Below, piece by piece: positions 46,782-60,518 of a stretch of 64,000 nt of DNA. The translations under genes and the position numbers were made by a program. The notes under the pieces were generated by a model. It did no database searches. It was given only the letters and a program-made list of their open reading frames with translations, and was not told the origin of the DNA. Location of the stretch: assembly GCA_037074705.1 (NCBI GenBank), contig CM073592.1:85018629-85082628 (forward strand), written 5' to 3'. Every line of letters starts with the position of its first letter. Position 1 is the first letter of the stretch. Origin of the DNA: Zhengitettix transpicula. Lineage: Eukaryota; Arthropoda; Insecta; Orthoptera; Tetrigidae.

Positions 46782-49700
46782 ATTTTTGTATCTTCATATA
46801 TATATTTAAATGTTTTTGTTGTTTTGACACTAGGAACTAAACCCCGAAGTCTGTAAAGTGCTTTTGGAACAGCTTATATGTACAATAGCATTTATAAGCA
46901 CTTCCGCCACCGTTATAATTCAATATGATAAATATTAAGTTGATCCTAGGAAATTAAAATTATACAATTGGATTTTCTGAACAAGAGAAAACTTATAAAG
47001 CAGTTATTTTCAGTTCACTTTAAATGTAAAATTTAGTCATGAACGGTATAATGAGTCATTCAGGTTCGTACAACTTATTTTGAAGATCTCGCTGTATGAC
47101 GCTCTAAACGCCAAACTTGCCTGAAATGTAGCACTGAGTTAATTACAGGCATCTAAACTGCCGCAGTCATGTAGACTGAGCATGTAATTAAGTAACAAAA
47201 TGTATTGTCTTGTTGAATACAATATAAAAAACTATATGTAAATTGCATAACTAGGACATACTATGGAGCAATATTTCCCTATATAAATTATGGCATTAAA
47301 ATCTTGGGGGCAACTAGTAAATAAATTATAAAGAGACTGCTTCTTGCGCAAAAAAAGACAGTAAGACACTTTTATAATATATAGAGTAAAGTATTAAAAA
47401 ATATCACAGTTCGCAATATATACATATCTGAAGCCATTAAAATTGTGATAACTCATACTAAAGAGGCTAAAATGATCGTAACGCCAGGCAAAAAAGGATT
47501 TCATAAATATGTTCACATTTTACAATTAGTTAAAAAGATTTAGAAACAATGCGCTTGGATATTTAAAATAAGTTACCACAAGAACGTAAACTTATAATAC
47601 TGGAAAATAAAAATAAGTTTCCGTATAGACTAAAATAATTTTTAACAAATATATGACCCCAAGATATATAAAATAAATATAAATTTTGTACCGTAATATA
47701 TACATGTAAACTCACTGTAAATAATATAAAATATTGTTAAATATACTATTTGTGTATAGAACAAAGGAATGAAGATACATCTGACTTTTTCCCATAATGT
47801 GTAAAAAAATTCTTACAAATATCTTGAATTGTAAATGCAATACCACGAAAAGTTATATTATTTTGTAAATGTTGTAACGTGCTGCGAATGGAACCAATCT
47901 TTCAGTAAAAGCAATTTGTTAATTGCAGAGTCGCTCGCATGTAACCTCTTGAAAAACACCGAAAATAACAGCGTATTTTGTAACTAAACTGAATTATTCA
48001 AATGTAAGAATCGGGTCACTATTAATTATTTCATACTACACAAAGTTAGTTCATTTTGGACTATGTTTCTTAAACCTATCCGTCCAATATTTTTGACTTG
48101 CTTCAGCATAATTTTTCCACTTAAACTGCGCTCATGAATGCGGTAGTTACATTTCGCATAATTATTTGCAAGGGATTTATTGATCAACTTTCGTTATGAA
48201 GACGGATTGTCCGAAAATAATCGTTTAGAAACAAGGTGGTTAATTGGAGCTATTGGTGATTTGATATGATCTGTATCATTTTCCACAGGATTTACTTGGT
48301 TTCTCATATCTTTCGCACTTTAGTTATGCTATTATTATAATATTTATGATGCCATTCTGGTATGGTGTAAGTAAATTGAAAAATCAGTATAAAGTTCAAC
48401 ATGTTCTTTCTCCCATTTGTAACAGTATTCGATTTATATTAAGTTATTTTGATTGTCGTAGAGTATTAATATAAATAACATCATTATTTAAAGAGAAATG
48501 TGATACATAATATCGCTAATTTTAACTAAATAAATCGAAATGAGGATGTCTCCGATTACTAGAGTTGAAGACAAGTCTTAGTCGTTTTCGTGTTTGAATT
48601 TAAATATATATATTTAATTTCTACAGTTTTTTTACGTTAGATATTATTTTAAAATGCTTTTGTAAAAATTATCAATAATTTGGACTATTTGTAAATGAAC
48701 AGAATTTTCCAGGACAATTTGACTGCTACGTGCTCAGATTATTAGAACGAAGTGCTCATCTAATTCAGATTTATGACATATGTTGTGATATTTCAATTAG
48801 GGGACAGCAGCATCAGAATATAAATGTCACGTTTCATGTAATGTTTGTGCATCCAGCAAATTACTAAATAACGACGAGTGACAGTCGTATACAGGTTTAT
48901 TTTTTTTGTTTAATTAAATAACGTTGCTAAACGTAAGAATGTGGATTATCTACAAAAAAAAATACACATTAATGTACCAGTTAGTCACTCTGATATTTAT
49001 TCTGTCAACACCGGTGTTCAGACTTACTTATTCTTTAACTACGTGGTTGTTGTTAGATGAAATGTAGTTCACGAGTAGTTATAGTCAATCTATTGAACAG
49101 GTGCATATTTATGGCTACTATATGTAGTTATTCTTCAGAAAAGTTACAAAAATTAACAATTTGGATAAAAAAGAGGATATTACAATAATATAATTTATAA
49201 ACTATAACAAATTATCAAAATTGATAATTTCATTACTCCAAATAGCAAAGATCTCCACTAAGACTTAAATTATGGTTAAACTTACAAATAAAATTGAAGA
49301 CTTAATCTAAATTGTCTTAATACTAATAGAATTAATGTTTCATGGAGATTTACGACGAAAAGTTTTCTCTCTGTATTTACGGGCTTTTAAAGATGTTTTC
49401 AAAAGTTAATAATAGCCGACTTTCAAACAAATAAATAAATTTAGAATTATATGGTGACTTACGAAATTAACAAAATATGATTTCAGTTTTTATAAACCAT
49501 TTAACATAATTTTTTTGACTTATTCCAAAACCTTCCACGACTGAAATGTGCGAAAGCAATGCCATTCACACACATCACAAAACCTACGTTGTTGTAACTG
49601 ATTTTTATTTAATACCAGAATTAAAAATCAAAAACTCGTGGTATACATTATTTTTATTGACGCTTAAACATGTTCATTAAGTACAAACTTTTGTCTCTGT

Positions 49701-49960
49701 TGTTTACTGTCATTTTGATTATATGTGATAGTTTCAAAAATTATGCAGACATAAGAACAAAAATCTTGATTATTATTCGTCCATCCCAAATTAAAAGTTT
49801 ATAATTCTACTCCTTTGAGTAAACTTTAAATCAGAAACACTTTGTAAAACTCAAGTCAAAATACAGCAGACGCTTGTCAAGTCCTTCTTATTGGTTAATA
49901 ATTTTATTCACTATTATTTAAAGCGTCATATTTTATAATTCCATTATAAGTGTTCTCAGC
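46782..49960. other. Unassigned AT-rich DNA
   Basis: No confident feature. 47360-47770 might hold a LINE tail (weak frame NALGYLK then LENKNKFPYRLK), below my threshold. Confidence 0.45.
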
Positions 49961-50180
49961 TTTCAGTGGAGAAGGACATCGAGTTTCTTGTGCCAAGGGA
50001 TTTTATTCTTTTACGAAGGCTCGGGAGAAATTATAAAGGGTCCCGAAGGAGACAATCGATCCTGCCATGAGCACTTCACACATTAAGCTGGTAATTATCG
50101 AGCGAAGGGGTTTGCATGACGAACCCTTGCATGATAAAGATCCTAAATATTAAGAGGTTTCCAGTGGGGGTCGCTAAAGA
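49961..50180. promoter_or_regulatory. Candidate conserved noncoding island
   Basis: A GC-richer, repeat-free patch (GGAGACAATCGATCCTGCC, GGTAATTATCGAGCGAAGGG) within AT-rich surroundings. No open frame or repeat match explains it. Function is a guess from composition alone. Confidence 0.18.
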
Positions 50181-51750
50181 AAGCAAATGTTGGCAATATT
50201 TCATTTCGTAACTGAAAAGTGCGGCACAAGCAATAGTGAACTGAAATGTCCCTAAATTTACATTTCATAATTGTATTAATAATTCCTCTTTTATGTTTTC
50301 AGACTAAAATAAATTATCAACATTGAAAATATATATTCACAACTATACGTATTATTTTCAAAAGTAATTTCTATTTAAATACATCAATTTTGATAAATTA
50401 GAAGTTAAAATGGAAATTAGTATTTCAGTGTGTATTATTATTTATTAAATTCAATTTACGAATTTTTAACACAAAAATATATTTCTACTAATATTTTTCA
50501 AATATATTTGTTAAAGTATGATCGAGCAAAAAATATCAATTAAAGTATTTTTCAATATATAATATGACCTATAAAATGAAAATTTATTAATATTTTCTTA
50601 GTGATACTAGCCATTCTGTCCTTGCTAACATTTTTCCTACTTCCGGGAATTATAATTTGGAATGATTGCATTGAAACCCGAATCAAAGTGCGTGTTATTA
50701 ATTATGACATGATAATTAATTGTTATCCTAATTCTCAAATAGCTATTAACACCAAAACAAAAATGAAAATGATATGTAAACTATTTAAATTTTTAAAACC
50801 TGGCAGTTAAATAGTCGTGAAATTCCAGGACGCAGTCTGAATTGAATTTTAAATTCATAATCCGAGTCACATTAAATTTCAAATACCGTCAGTTTCTGTT
50901 TTTGATTCTATATTTATTGAGTGAACAATGGTTCTTAACACACTAAATATGAAATTATGGTTTTAAATTAAGTTCTAAGGCTTAATTATTTTCTGCGTAT
51001 TTTTGATGCTACGAAAATTATGCTAACCTTGAATTGTTCATGAAAAATATTTGAAAGTGGATTAAATCTTAATCCCAATTTATTTTCTCAAATACCTATG
51101 TTACATTAGATTAATTTACATTTCAGTAGATCTGGATGATATGATTTTATACATTCAATTTTAAATTTAAACAATATTAGTGTTCGGTTATTTGTACTTG
51201 TGTTTTAATAGATATGATTATTAAGAACCAACTTATATGCAATTCGCTTACGGAAGTATACTCGGTATCTTATAAAATTGAAATGGTTTTTAACCTTCAT
51301 ACAGTGGCCTACACTCTCTCGTATATTTCAGTATATTGGTTAAGGTGTAAAATTATTCATTGTGAGCCGCCGCATTCGTACATGAACTTGTTTACTTACA
51401 CTCAGTTTACTTACATCGAGTTTGGGTCAGCACGTTCCTCGAGTTTATTATTGTCACGAGATGCAGTTTTGTTAATTTTTAATTCATTTTACTACATAAA
51501 GATTAATTCAAATAAAATTTCCAAATTTAATTAGACGTAAAAAATTAATAAATATAAAATGTACATCGTCATTTTAATTTAAATTACTGCGGTTCAGTAG
51601 TTTTGTATTTGAAAACTATCTTTCAGTTGGGTTATGACGAGCTCACAATACGATTTAAATTTAAAAACAACAATTATTTTATTAATTTACTTTACCAGGT
51701 TGAAAGTGACTTGAAAAATTTCATATTTTTTTGCTAACCATCAAATAATT
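50181..51750. other. Unassigned AT-rich DNA
   Basis: Frames of 69 (50601-50810) and 106 codons (51214-51534) have no recognisable motif or start context. Confidence 0.4.
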
Positions 51751-51756
51751 TTTTTT

Positions 51757-51953
51757 AATATTGATTTGTTCACAGTCGCATCAACAGCTAAGGTTATTAG
51801 CGACTCATTAAGGGAACTTATTTTAACTTCTCTTGGGGGTCTGCTTTGACGAGATTTTTCTCCTACGCACACAAACATCCATGTCCTCGCCGGGATTCGA
51901 ACCCGGGACCTCTGTGATGTGAGGCACGCTGACCCCTACACCACAGGAGGTCG
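51757..51953 (-). mobile_element. tRNA-derived SINE, copy 2
   Basis: On the minus strand: CCTGTGGTGTAGGGGTCAGC (A-box region), then GGTCCCGGGTTCGAATCCCG (a perfect B box), then GTTTGTGTGCGT, GCTGTTGATGCGACTGTG and AATCAATATT followed by A's, as poly(T) at 51749-51756. The B box is better preserved than in the 13001 copy, so this may be the younger one. Approximate direct repeats CAAATAATTT and CAATTAATTT flank it. Confidence 0.85.
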
Positions 51954-51957
51954 GCAA

Positions 51958-52129
51958 TTAATTTACTGTGAGTCAAGATATTGTCATTCCGATGACAGGA
52001 AAGTAGAAATTAGTATACAAATGTCTAAATGGCTCTGCGTTGCCATTTTAAAACTTCATCAATTTTAATAAGAAACAGTTAACTTAAATGAAACAGTATT
52101 TTTTATAGAGTTGGAATATAACTAAAGAA
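51958..52129. other. Short unassigned spacer
   Basis: Nothing recognised. Confidence 0.35.
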
Positions 52130-52610
52130 TATAAAACTGAAATTGATAATTGTATTATACTTACACATTTTGTGTGTTGTATGGAGTATCTAATAAATGT
52201 ATTGGCATTCTTAATAAGTTGCAAAGTAGGGCGTTAAGAATTATTTTATGTTGGAATAAAAGGTATAGTGTCACAGTTATGTTAAAAGAAATCAACTGGT
52301 TGTGTTTTAGTGATTTTTTATAGGTTCATTCTATTGATATTTTTTAATAAATGTATCAATAATTTGTTACTGTCATATTTTAATAAATATTTAGGTTATT
52401 ATAGAAACCCATACAATGTAAGAAGTAAGGTATGATTAGGTAAAACTAGGGCTAGGTTAGATTTAAAACGAAACAGTATATTTATTACCGGATTAAAAGA
52501 ATTTAACCAGTTACCAATAGAAATGAGTTAATGTTGTTCTGTTAATAAATTTAAGAATAGTTTATTTAATTATCTAAGTTGATGATATGTAAAATCATGA
52601 AACATTGACC
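52130..52610 (+). pseudogene. LINE reverse-transcriptase C-terminal fossil
   Basis: Frames yield GILNKLQSRALRIIL and MLKEINWLCFSDFL, matching the usual LQ.RALRII....R....L..L.WL region after the RT domain of Jockey/CR1-type elements. LKEFNQLPIEMS and VNKFKNSLFNYL follow, the typical WN.LP....S...FK..L terminus. Stops interrupt it and the RT core is missing. Confidence 0.6.
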
Positions 52611-53343
52611 GCTACAGATTGAGTAGAATTTTTTCTAAATAAATTAGTTATTAATATTGTTATTAAATTAACGCCAATAAGTTTTCTCTCCAAAAATCAC
52701 ACTTCTCCAAAAACGAAGTAATTTCAAATATCTCAAATGTGCTTAAAATTTTGTATATCATAAAAATAAATATATTATTATTTAATCATTATATTTTTCA
52801 CTTTAACCTCACTTCTCAGTGTCGGTCGGTTAGATTTATATTCATCTTTCTCAATATGTAGTTTTAGTGTCGACTCACTTAAATTAGCTGAATATATAAT
52901 TCGGTCTGTCAATTATCTAACTCTTCCTCAATCAAGTAACTCTCATTTGAATACCCTTCAACTATCTATAACTTAATTGGATGAATGGTTTCTGAAAAGG
53001 TCGCTCCCATTGTTACAAAATCACCTTGGCAGATAAGGTCAGCGTTTTATTTACTTGTACCTCTAGGTTCCTTAATAAAACTCTCAGGTAGACCGTCTCT
53101 ATACTTCTTGCAGAAATACATTTTTACCACAAGAGGATTGTAGAAAACTTTCTTTTCCATAGAAAGAAGAAATAATAGTTTTTAATTATTTTTTTGTGAA
53201 TAGTTTTCCTTTTCAATAAATGCACATGTTTTGGACGTGTGCTAATTTCCTGTAAGAGCTAATACTTTTTGTGAGTTTTTGCACAGGAAGCAAACAAACT
53301 GTCAAAGCTGCGTTGGACGCCCTCACCTATTCTTATCCTACGA
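52611..53343. other. Unassigned DNA
   Basis: Nothing recognised. Confidence 0.4.
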
Positions 53344-53703
53344 TCAAAGCTGAGGTTGCAGCAAGGCTAATAGACAGTATGCAGTACAGTTTGTGCTTGT
53401 AACTTCCTTAACAAGTAGAATAGACCACATGTTCATGGCAATATTGCTATACTGTGTATTCTTGTCCACTCCACGCTTGAGTGGAGCTGATGGGATTGTG
53501 AGGTGGAGGGTTAAATGTGCATCTGTAGTTATGTAGCTGCAGTGACCATGACTAAATTGTTGCTGAACATTGTCCCACAGTAATAGGCTGTTCAAACACT
53601 TATGAAGTTCTTCGGTAAATGGGTATTTCGAGTGCATGTGTCTGTTTTCTTTCCACTTAAAATTTCTAATTTTTCTGGCATAAATAAATTGTAATGAGTG
53701 CAC
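53344..53703 (-). other. 119-codon open frame, unrecognised
   Basis: One of the longest open frames in the window. It has no signal peptide, membrane helix or domain motif that I can name, lacks neighbouring exons, and lies between repeat fossils. Chance or an old repeat ORF fragment are both possible. Confidence 0.15.
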
Positions 53704-54919
53704 CGGGTTGCATAGCTTACTAAATACAACTTACTTTAATTCGTTAACATGTTTTATTATTATTCTAAATACATATAATTGTAACTTGCTAATTAGAAGC
53801 CGCTTAAGAGCATTGAAAAATTACACATTCTGTATCCCACGGAGGGAAAATGCAATCCGGTCCCGAGGACCAGAAATAATTTCCCAATATAGGCGTATCA
53901 ATAGCAAACGATAAACTTCCTGTCAATTTTATGGAGGACCGATCACATTTAATACATTAAATTCTCGGATACAGCGTACGTAAGATGCATATCCAGAGCC
54001 ACAACGGTATATGAGAGATCATATTTACTGGCAGAGCTATCTTAGACGTTCCTCATGATACAGTACTTGAGGCCTTTACCAGGCTTTGGCTAGTCGAATT
54101 CGCTCTAATCATTCAACTCAAAGGCGTCTGACGTGGATACTAGCTGAAATATACATAATATTTTTTATGAACCTACGCGGATAGCACGAGAAGAAGCCAA
54201 GTGAACCGAACCGACGCCATGTCTAGTCTTAACACCTGCCCGAAACACTGCACAATGCAGCTACAACGAATACAACGATACGATTTAAACAGGCCAAAGA
54301 TAACAACGTCTACTGCACCATGCAGAAAACGGAACAATACACACGGCTGAACTGTAAATTACCGAGCAATTCATATCAGAGTTAAGCTCACTGACTACGC
54401 AGCTCCACTTCGACCTGCGATATGCAGCTAGCGTTAAGACCATGTGACTACCACTATAATCAAGCCAAGTTTTGTGAGATACCAAACACATGCATAGTAA
54501 TTAACATCGTCGGAAGTGTTTTTTATTCACCAACTGACATTTAGAGGAACTACTTTTATAAAGTAGGAAACTTCATGAAAATTAGATTTTGAAATAAAAA
54601 GAGTCTACTAGCATATCTGTTTTTTTTTTCACTTTTAAACTATTAAAAATAATGAAATTAAACTACATGACTCCTGTGTAGTGTAGTGGTTGTTCCACAG
54701 TTCTAATGAAGATGCAACAACTGGAATTTTGCATGATATAATTTGATTGAAATGTATCTTTTAATCATTTATATTTTGATATGGTGATTAATTTGTCGAA
54801 GGCGATGACTAACAATTTGTATTGTATAGTATCGATATACCATTAAATTTGTGCGTAAAACTAATATCATTTTTTTAGATACATTTATTTCGTGCCAATG
54901 GGCGGAGCCCAGTGGCAAC
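53704..54919. other. Unassigned DNA, partly GC-richer
   Basis: 53940-54490 is richer in GC and non-repetitive here; no domain found in its frames. Confidence 0.35.
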
Positions 54920-55260
54920 TTATATATTATTCTGTAATGATTCAATATAACTTAGACACCAGTTTATTAACATTATTATTAATATTAAAAATAGAAATCT
55001 TTTAACCAATAATAAGTAAGGATACATTTTACGATAGTAAGTATGTGATTTAAACAATATTCTGTCTGTAAATGATTTAGCATTTTTCGGAAAAATCGCT
55101 AGAATACTTTCAGGCAAACCATTCCAGTCTTTTACGGTCCTCTTTACTGACGTCAGTTTGTTGGCTTCTCTGTTTAATTTTGGATAGCTATAATGGTCTA
55201 CAACGTTGATACACAAGACTGAAATGGACGTAGGTCACTATACATTTTTTTAAATGGAAA
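54920..55260 (-). pseudogene. LINE C-terminal tail fossil (minus strand)
   Basis: The 98-codon frame contains KLTSVKRTVKDWNGLPESIL followed by FPKNAKSFTDRI, matching the R...WN.LP..I......SF...L signature that ends Jockey-like ORF2 proteins. Upstream RT blocks are absent. The flanking frame beyond the start is not recognised. Confidence 0.6.
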
Positions 55261-55806
55261 TAGGTTAAAGGAAAGTAATATTCTGACCATTTCCATAAAT
55301 ATTAATATTTATTAAGTAATGCAAATTAAGGAAGACTGCCAGAAAGTTGTTAATGACAAAAAAAGTCTATAAAATGAACTATTCGATGGGAATATTTTGA
55401 TACACAAATTTATTCACGAACAGTGTGAATTAGCAACAGAATATTTATGTTTTCTGCAAGTTTATAGATATTGTTCCGCGCTAAAATTTCAGTGTTGGAG
55501 CAGACATTTATTAAATTTTGGGAACACAACGCTGCAGTAATAAGGTGTTTGAGACAAATAACTAAAGCGGTGCGAGTGCCGACATTCGTTAAACGGTTAA
55601 ATTAGCTCAATCTTGCTTAACCTTTGCCTGGGACAAATAGTGAGAGCTCAACAGCGTAAAGCACCAATTCGACCCAGTTAGTAAAGAAGCCTTTGTAGCT
55701 GTTCGCAAATTTTCCAGTTGAGGACGAACGTTACCACCATAAAATATACGTAATATAGGTTAAAGTGTTATAATTTTACTTCGCTCTGCGTTGTTATAAA
55801 GTAAAC
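55261..55806. other. Unassigned DNA
   Basis: No mariner terminal inverted repeat or other element could be identified here. Confidence 0.35.
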
Positions 55807-56130
55807 ATGGCTACGCTATTGTCAGTTTGCACTGTAAGAGAACAGAGTTCTGTAATCCGAGGTTTTTTTTTTCCGAAGGTGCAACAGAAGATAAAACAAA
55901 GCTTCCAGTACAAAACGGTGACAATGGCTTACTGCCACGATATGTGGATTTGAAAAGTTCAAAAGCAGTCGAAAAAGCGTGGAGAACGAGGTGAAAGGTG
56001 CACGTCCAGCCGCATCAACAACTGATGACAACATTGAACAAGTCTCTGGCCAGATTCAGAGTAAACGACGAGTGACTTGATGAAGTGGCAAACAATATGC
56101 ACATTGCTTTTGATTCTGAACATTTAAATA
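55807..56130 (+). pseudogene. Mariner-family transposase N-terminal fossil
   Basis: Frame 1 opens MATLLSVCTVREQSSVIRGF, the start of the mariner helix-turn-helix domain. A second frame continues NGDNGLLPRYVDLKSSKAVE, corresponding to the YG..CL.R..V..W...F..G segment. A third gives GARPAASTTDDNIEQVSGQI then QSKRRVT and EVANNMHIAFDSEH, the second DNA-binding region. At least two frameshifts and stops separate them, and the catalytic DD(34)D part is not found downstream, so it is a non-functional 5' remnant of a Tc1/mariner transposon. Confidence 0.8.
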
Positions 56131-58100
56131 CCAATAAAAGTTTCACTTTTTACAATACTTGAATACCACAAATAAAATCACGTGAATCATAAATGAGAAT
56201 GAAGCATAGTCCACAGAAAACTCCAGAGTATGAAATGGAAATACCCCAGACCCTTTATTATAAAAGCCATTCAACTATTAAACCTCTCCAGGAAAAGGAA
56301 TCCTCATACAGTTTTGGATCTTGCAAGTACCAATTCTGGAAAATTACCGGGGAAAGTGGTGAATAATAAACAGTGAACTTTAAAGCGTTATGCTTTCCAA
56401 AGATCTGAAGCCTGTCATTGGAATATAATACATTCATTATTCAAACTTATCACAAAACAAAATTGTTCACCTCGAGAAGTTATGTAGGTTGCAATTAAAT
56501 AGGATTAAACAGAAACTAATGGAAGAATCCTGGCATGATTTATGTCTGCCTTAAAAATCTTTACTTTCCACTATGATGAGTTCCTTCCGAAAAATCTAAG
56601 CACTCCTAATAATAAAAATAATTCTACGTGAATAGTAAAAGTAACAAAAACTTCAAAAATCTTTAGTACTTAGGAACAGTATGAATATTATCAGTCCGAT
56701 ATTAGGTTATCTCTTAAAAAAGACTTCTAGTCCTAAACACTAGACTAAACGCGCAACAGTGAAATCCATATTCAAGAAAGGTTGCTGATTGAGGAAACTA
56801 TATTTCTGTTGTTAGACACTTAAACGCAATTTGTGTATTAATTCACATTTTGGTTTCACGAAAGGCCAAACTTTGAGCGTTTGTATCATAATCGTAGTTG
56901 GTGTCTATAAATGAGCTCCAAACGTGTTGTGAATACAGGAAGTGATAAATAACCGGACATTGCCATATAGGAAGGAATCTACGTCACGCTCGATGACGAA
57001 ACGGTCGACACTTTAAATTACTGTCAGTGTACTCTTCGAAAACAAATTATATAACATATATTTTTATTTTAAAAGATGTAAAGTGGATTTGAAGGTTTGT
57101 TCGACTAAAATTGTGTGGAATATGTGAAATTTCTACCTAAAATTATTTATAGAAATCAAACGTTGGATACATTTCGCCGATTTTTTTGACATTGTAGGGC
57201 AATCACTTTTAGAAATCTGTTTCAGTGAATTTAGTATTTTTATCATGATTTAAACTGACAAAAATTCTAAACTCTTGCAATGGGCGTGGAAATTAAAATA
57301 GCAATTTTCATAAGAAACAGTTTGGATAAAGCGCTATATTTAAACATTTATATGAAAAATTTACAGTTAATGGCCTTAAATATGAAATTAAATATCTTTT
57401 TAATGTTATCTACCCCATTATCATTCATATGTGTTTGAAATTGAAAAGCAGTATTTAACAGTTCGAGAATTTGGTAATTTCATTTGGTATTTTTAATTTT
57501 CTCTTTATAATTGAACTAAATTACTGGGAAAATCTTTAAGTCTCTCGAGGCAAGATGAGTAATTTCGACTCTATTACGAACCCGGGAATCTTTTTGTCTT
57601 TAAGTAAAGTGTATCAAATGATTTAAAGTTATCATATCTAGATTGCTGATGTAATACGATTATTTTTATAATTTCAGAATACGTTATTTCAGGTACTCTT
57701 CTAGAGTTTTTTTTACTACTGGGTAGTAGTCTACTAGGAAAATTATTGTATATTATTTTTTAATAATCGTCTACAAAACAAAATAAGTCCGTTATATTTT
57801 TATTCATTTATTCATTGACCTACTGTTGTTGCTAAGATACTGGAGTTTACTCTATTTCTCTTCTTCCTTCCATTCTCTTTCTAATCCATAGTTAGTGTTA
57901 AATGAGACAATAAAACCAGAAACTGAAAATAATTATTTGTTTATTAAGGTATGTGAAGATGAGGTCCCTTTCGGATATAATGATATTTTTATTTTCAAGT
58001 GCTGAGTTTTCTGCAGCTTCAGAAATACCTTTTAAATTATCAATAGTTACAACATCATTTTGTACGATATCTAAGTTTATATAAATAACGAAGGTATTTT
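56131..58100. other. Unassigned AT-rich DNA
   Basis: About 2 kb with no recognised element; the missing mariner catalytic region was sought here and not seen. Confidence 0.45.
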
Positions 58101-58109
58101 TTACATTCT

Positions 58110-58365
58110 TAACGTGCCGGAAGTATTTCCTACTCCATTAGGGTACTGACAGTATTTTAGATACTCTTACGGTCCGGGAGTATTTCTTTGTGCTGGAGTA
58201 CTGGGAGTATTTCTGACCGTGAGTCTCGGCAGTAGGGAACCGGAGGTATTTTTTTACTTTTTTAAAGTAGGCTTATATGCATTATTTTTGACTTTTTAAA
58301 GTACCTGCTTTGTTTTTGAGTATTGAGTATTTCTGACTTATTATGGTACTAGAGTATTGTATAAC
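58110..58365 (+). repeat. Degenerate minisatellite, GAGTATTT-based
   Basis: The core G-G-A-G/A-G-T-A-T-T-T recurs irregularly (GGAAGTATTTCC, GACAGTATTTTAG, GGGAGTATTTCT twice, GGAGGTATTT, TTGAGTATTTCTGA), usually beside TACTGG/TACTCC. Unit length is roughly 25-35 bp and highly diverged. Confidence 0.65.
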
Positions 58366-58439
58366 TCTATTTAGAAACGTTGAGTGATGTAGGTAATTTT
58401 AGTGTATAGGGAGTAAATTTGAAACTTAGGTATTTGTGA

Positions 58440-58597
58440 CTGTCCCAAGATGTACAGTGTGTTGACATTCCGATTATGACGAAATTAATATTCCCCGTGC
58501 ATAGGTAGGTTAAATCACTTAGTGAAAATACATTAATGTAAAAACCTTTTCTGACTGTTATAAATAAATATCCGGGCAACGCCGACCACCCAGATAG
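58440..58597 (+). mobile_element. Helitron 3' end, diverged
   Basis: TCCGGGCAACGCCGACCACC followed by CAGATAG^T is a mutated form of the Helitron terminus ending at 22150 (CTAG changed to ATAG). The 5' boundary is unknown; the minisatellite at 58110-58365 may be internal to it. Confidence 0.6.
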
Positions 58598-60515
58598 TGA
58601 GATAATAAAATGCCAATCCATTTACAATGATAAGGAATTTAACGTTTATTAGTAAAATATTGTTTTAGGTTTACATTACATAAGTATTTTGAGAACTATA
58701 GCTTATTGATTTAGCATGTTCACCACACTCTAAAAAGATATATTAAAACTGACCTTTCTCTTGATATAATGTGGAATCATGAGAAATTTCTGTGTTACGA
58801 TTTATAAATCGCAGGGATTAAATTACTTATAGTTACTTATCCTGTTCACTATGTTTAAATTTCATCTTGTATAATAATACAAATGTACCTATTAAAATTA
58901 AAAATTATTTTATCTACGCGCCATCTCCGAATGCTGTTATTCACTATACAAGAAAATATTTCCTCCCATTAAAAGGTCTCTAACGTGTAATACACTTTTT
59001 GCTCATGTTCTTAATTAGAAAATTAACTTTAATCCCTTGTAATTATTTATAGGCATTTATCATATAAACCCGAAAAATTCTAAATTTCACTTCCAAATAA
59101 TGAATTACATAACAAGTCAGCTATTTTTTAGTCTCTAACTGAACAATCTGTGAAATTCTATCAATTTAACTGTCGACTAACGCTCACGATAACTGTGTTT
59201 AAGGCGACTTGAATGCGGGAAAATATTCGCATCAACGATGATATAGACACATGTTTGTTGTGAAGGAAATCAGCCTTATAAGATAAATATGGTGAAGCAG
59301 AGAGTCACCGTTGTCTTTAAAAGACAGATGTGTAATAAAAATAGCGGACAATATTAAGGGAACTGTTTTGGAAGCTATTTTTATATATAATAACACACCA
59401 GGCATCTATTGTAAATAAATCCAACGGAAGACGTTTAATCATTATTTACATGAAACTGCATTATGTGAAATATTATCAGACGCGCACGATTGTAATTGAT
59501 AGTATATCAATATTAACACTAATAATTCATTACATTGATTGAAATAATAGTTTTTTTATAAGACAATATAAACTGTTTTCAGCTCTGGCGACACATAATA
59601 ACAACCGTTGTATAAAGGTTGAAAAAAAAATTTAAAAAATTTATTCTCCAGTATTATAAATTGCATCTAAAATTTATAAAGTTTGAGTGTCGGTAATAAT
59701 TAATTACAATAAAATTATTTTTCATTAATCACGCTTTGAATCTACAGCATGTATAAATTATTCTAAAAAAATTTGCTGTGGTTTATTTTGTATGTCAATA
59801 TTTTACTCAATTTTATCTTAATCTAAGAAACAATCAACTGGTTTATATTATCTAAGATACGATATCAATACTTATGAATGAAAGTTGTCTAAATATCTAA
59901 CATAAACTGAGTCAATTGAAGTCTCACATTGCGTTATTCATTTGTTTTTTCAATCAAAATATTTAAATTCATTAATTTCAATCATCTGGTCAAAGGCTTT
60001 GATTTTTGTTTTGAAAATTCCTCATTGAAATCCTCGCCAATAACCAATGGTAAAATATGTAAGTCCCTACGGAGAAGAGCAATCCCTGCTTTTGTATAAA
60101 TGAGCAAATTTTCATGGATGAATTCCGTGATTTTATTTGCACTTTAATACTCTGACATGTAAATAGCGATCATTATTATTTATCCCATTTTCCGCTTCAC
60201 GTGTGACTACATAAATTTCTCCATTTTCTGAATGAGTAAAGCCGTATGAAATATTGAGACCATCTGTGAACTTGTTTATCGTCATTTTGTTTATAGCTAC
60301 ATCCACAGATATGCACTGAGATACCTTAAACTTAGCAACGCAGCGAAAGGTAATATGCCTTTCTCTTCGCAGCTCATCGTAGTTGCCAATTAAAACGTTA
60401 TAATTGCATTTTTTATAACCCCGCCATCAAGGTCCGAGACAATTTTGACTATTAAAGGTATATTCCCTTCTAATTATTATTGATCAGAAATACTTATTTA
60501 AACCGCAGCTTAACG
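58598..60515. other. Unassigned AT-rich DNA
   Basis: Nothing recognised in about 1.9 kb. Confidence 0.5.
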
Positions 60516-60518
60516 CTT

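Noticed and set aside
45990..47770. A LINE interrupted by retroposon copy E
   Set aside because: Only faint RT-like residues (KVFEGI, LENKNKFPYRLK); block order and spacing are not good enough.
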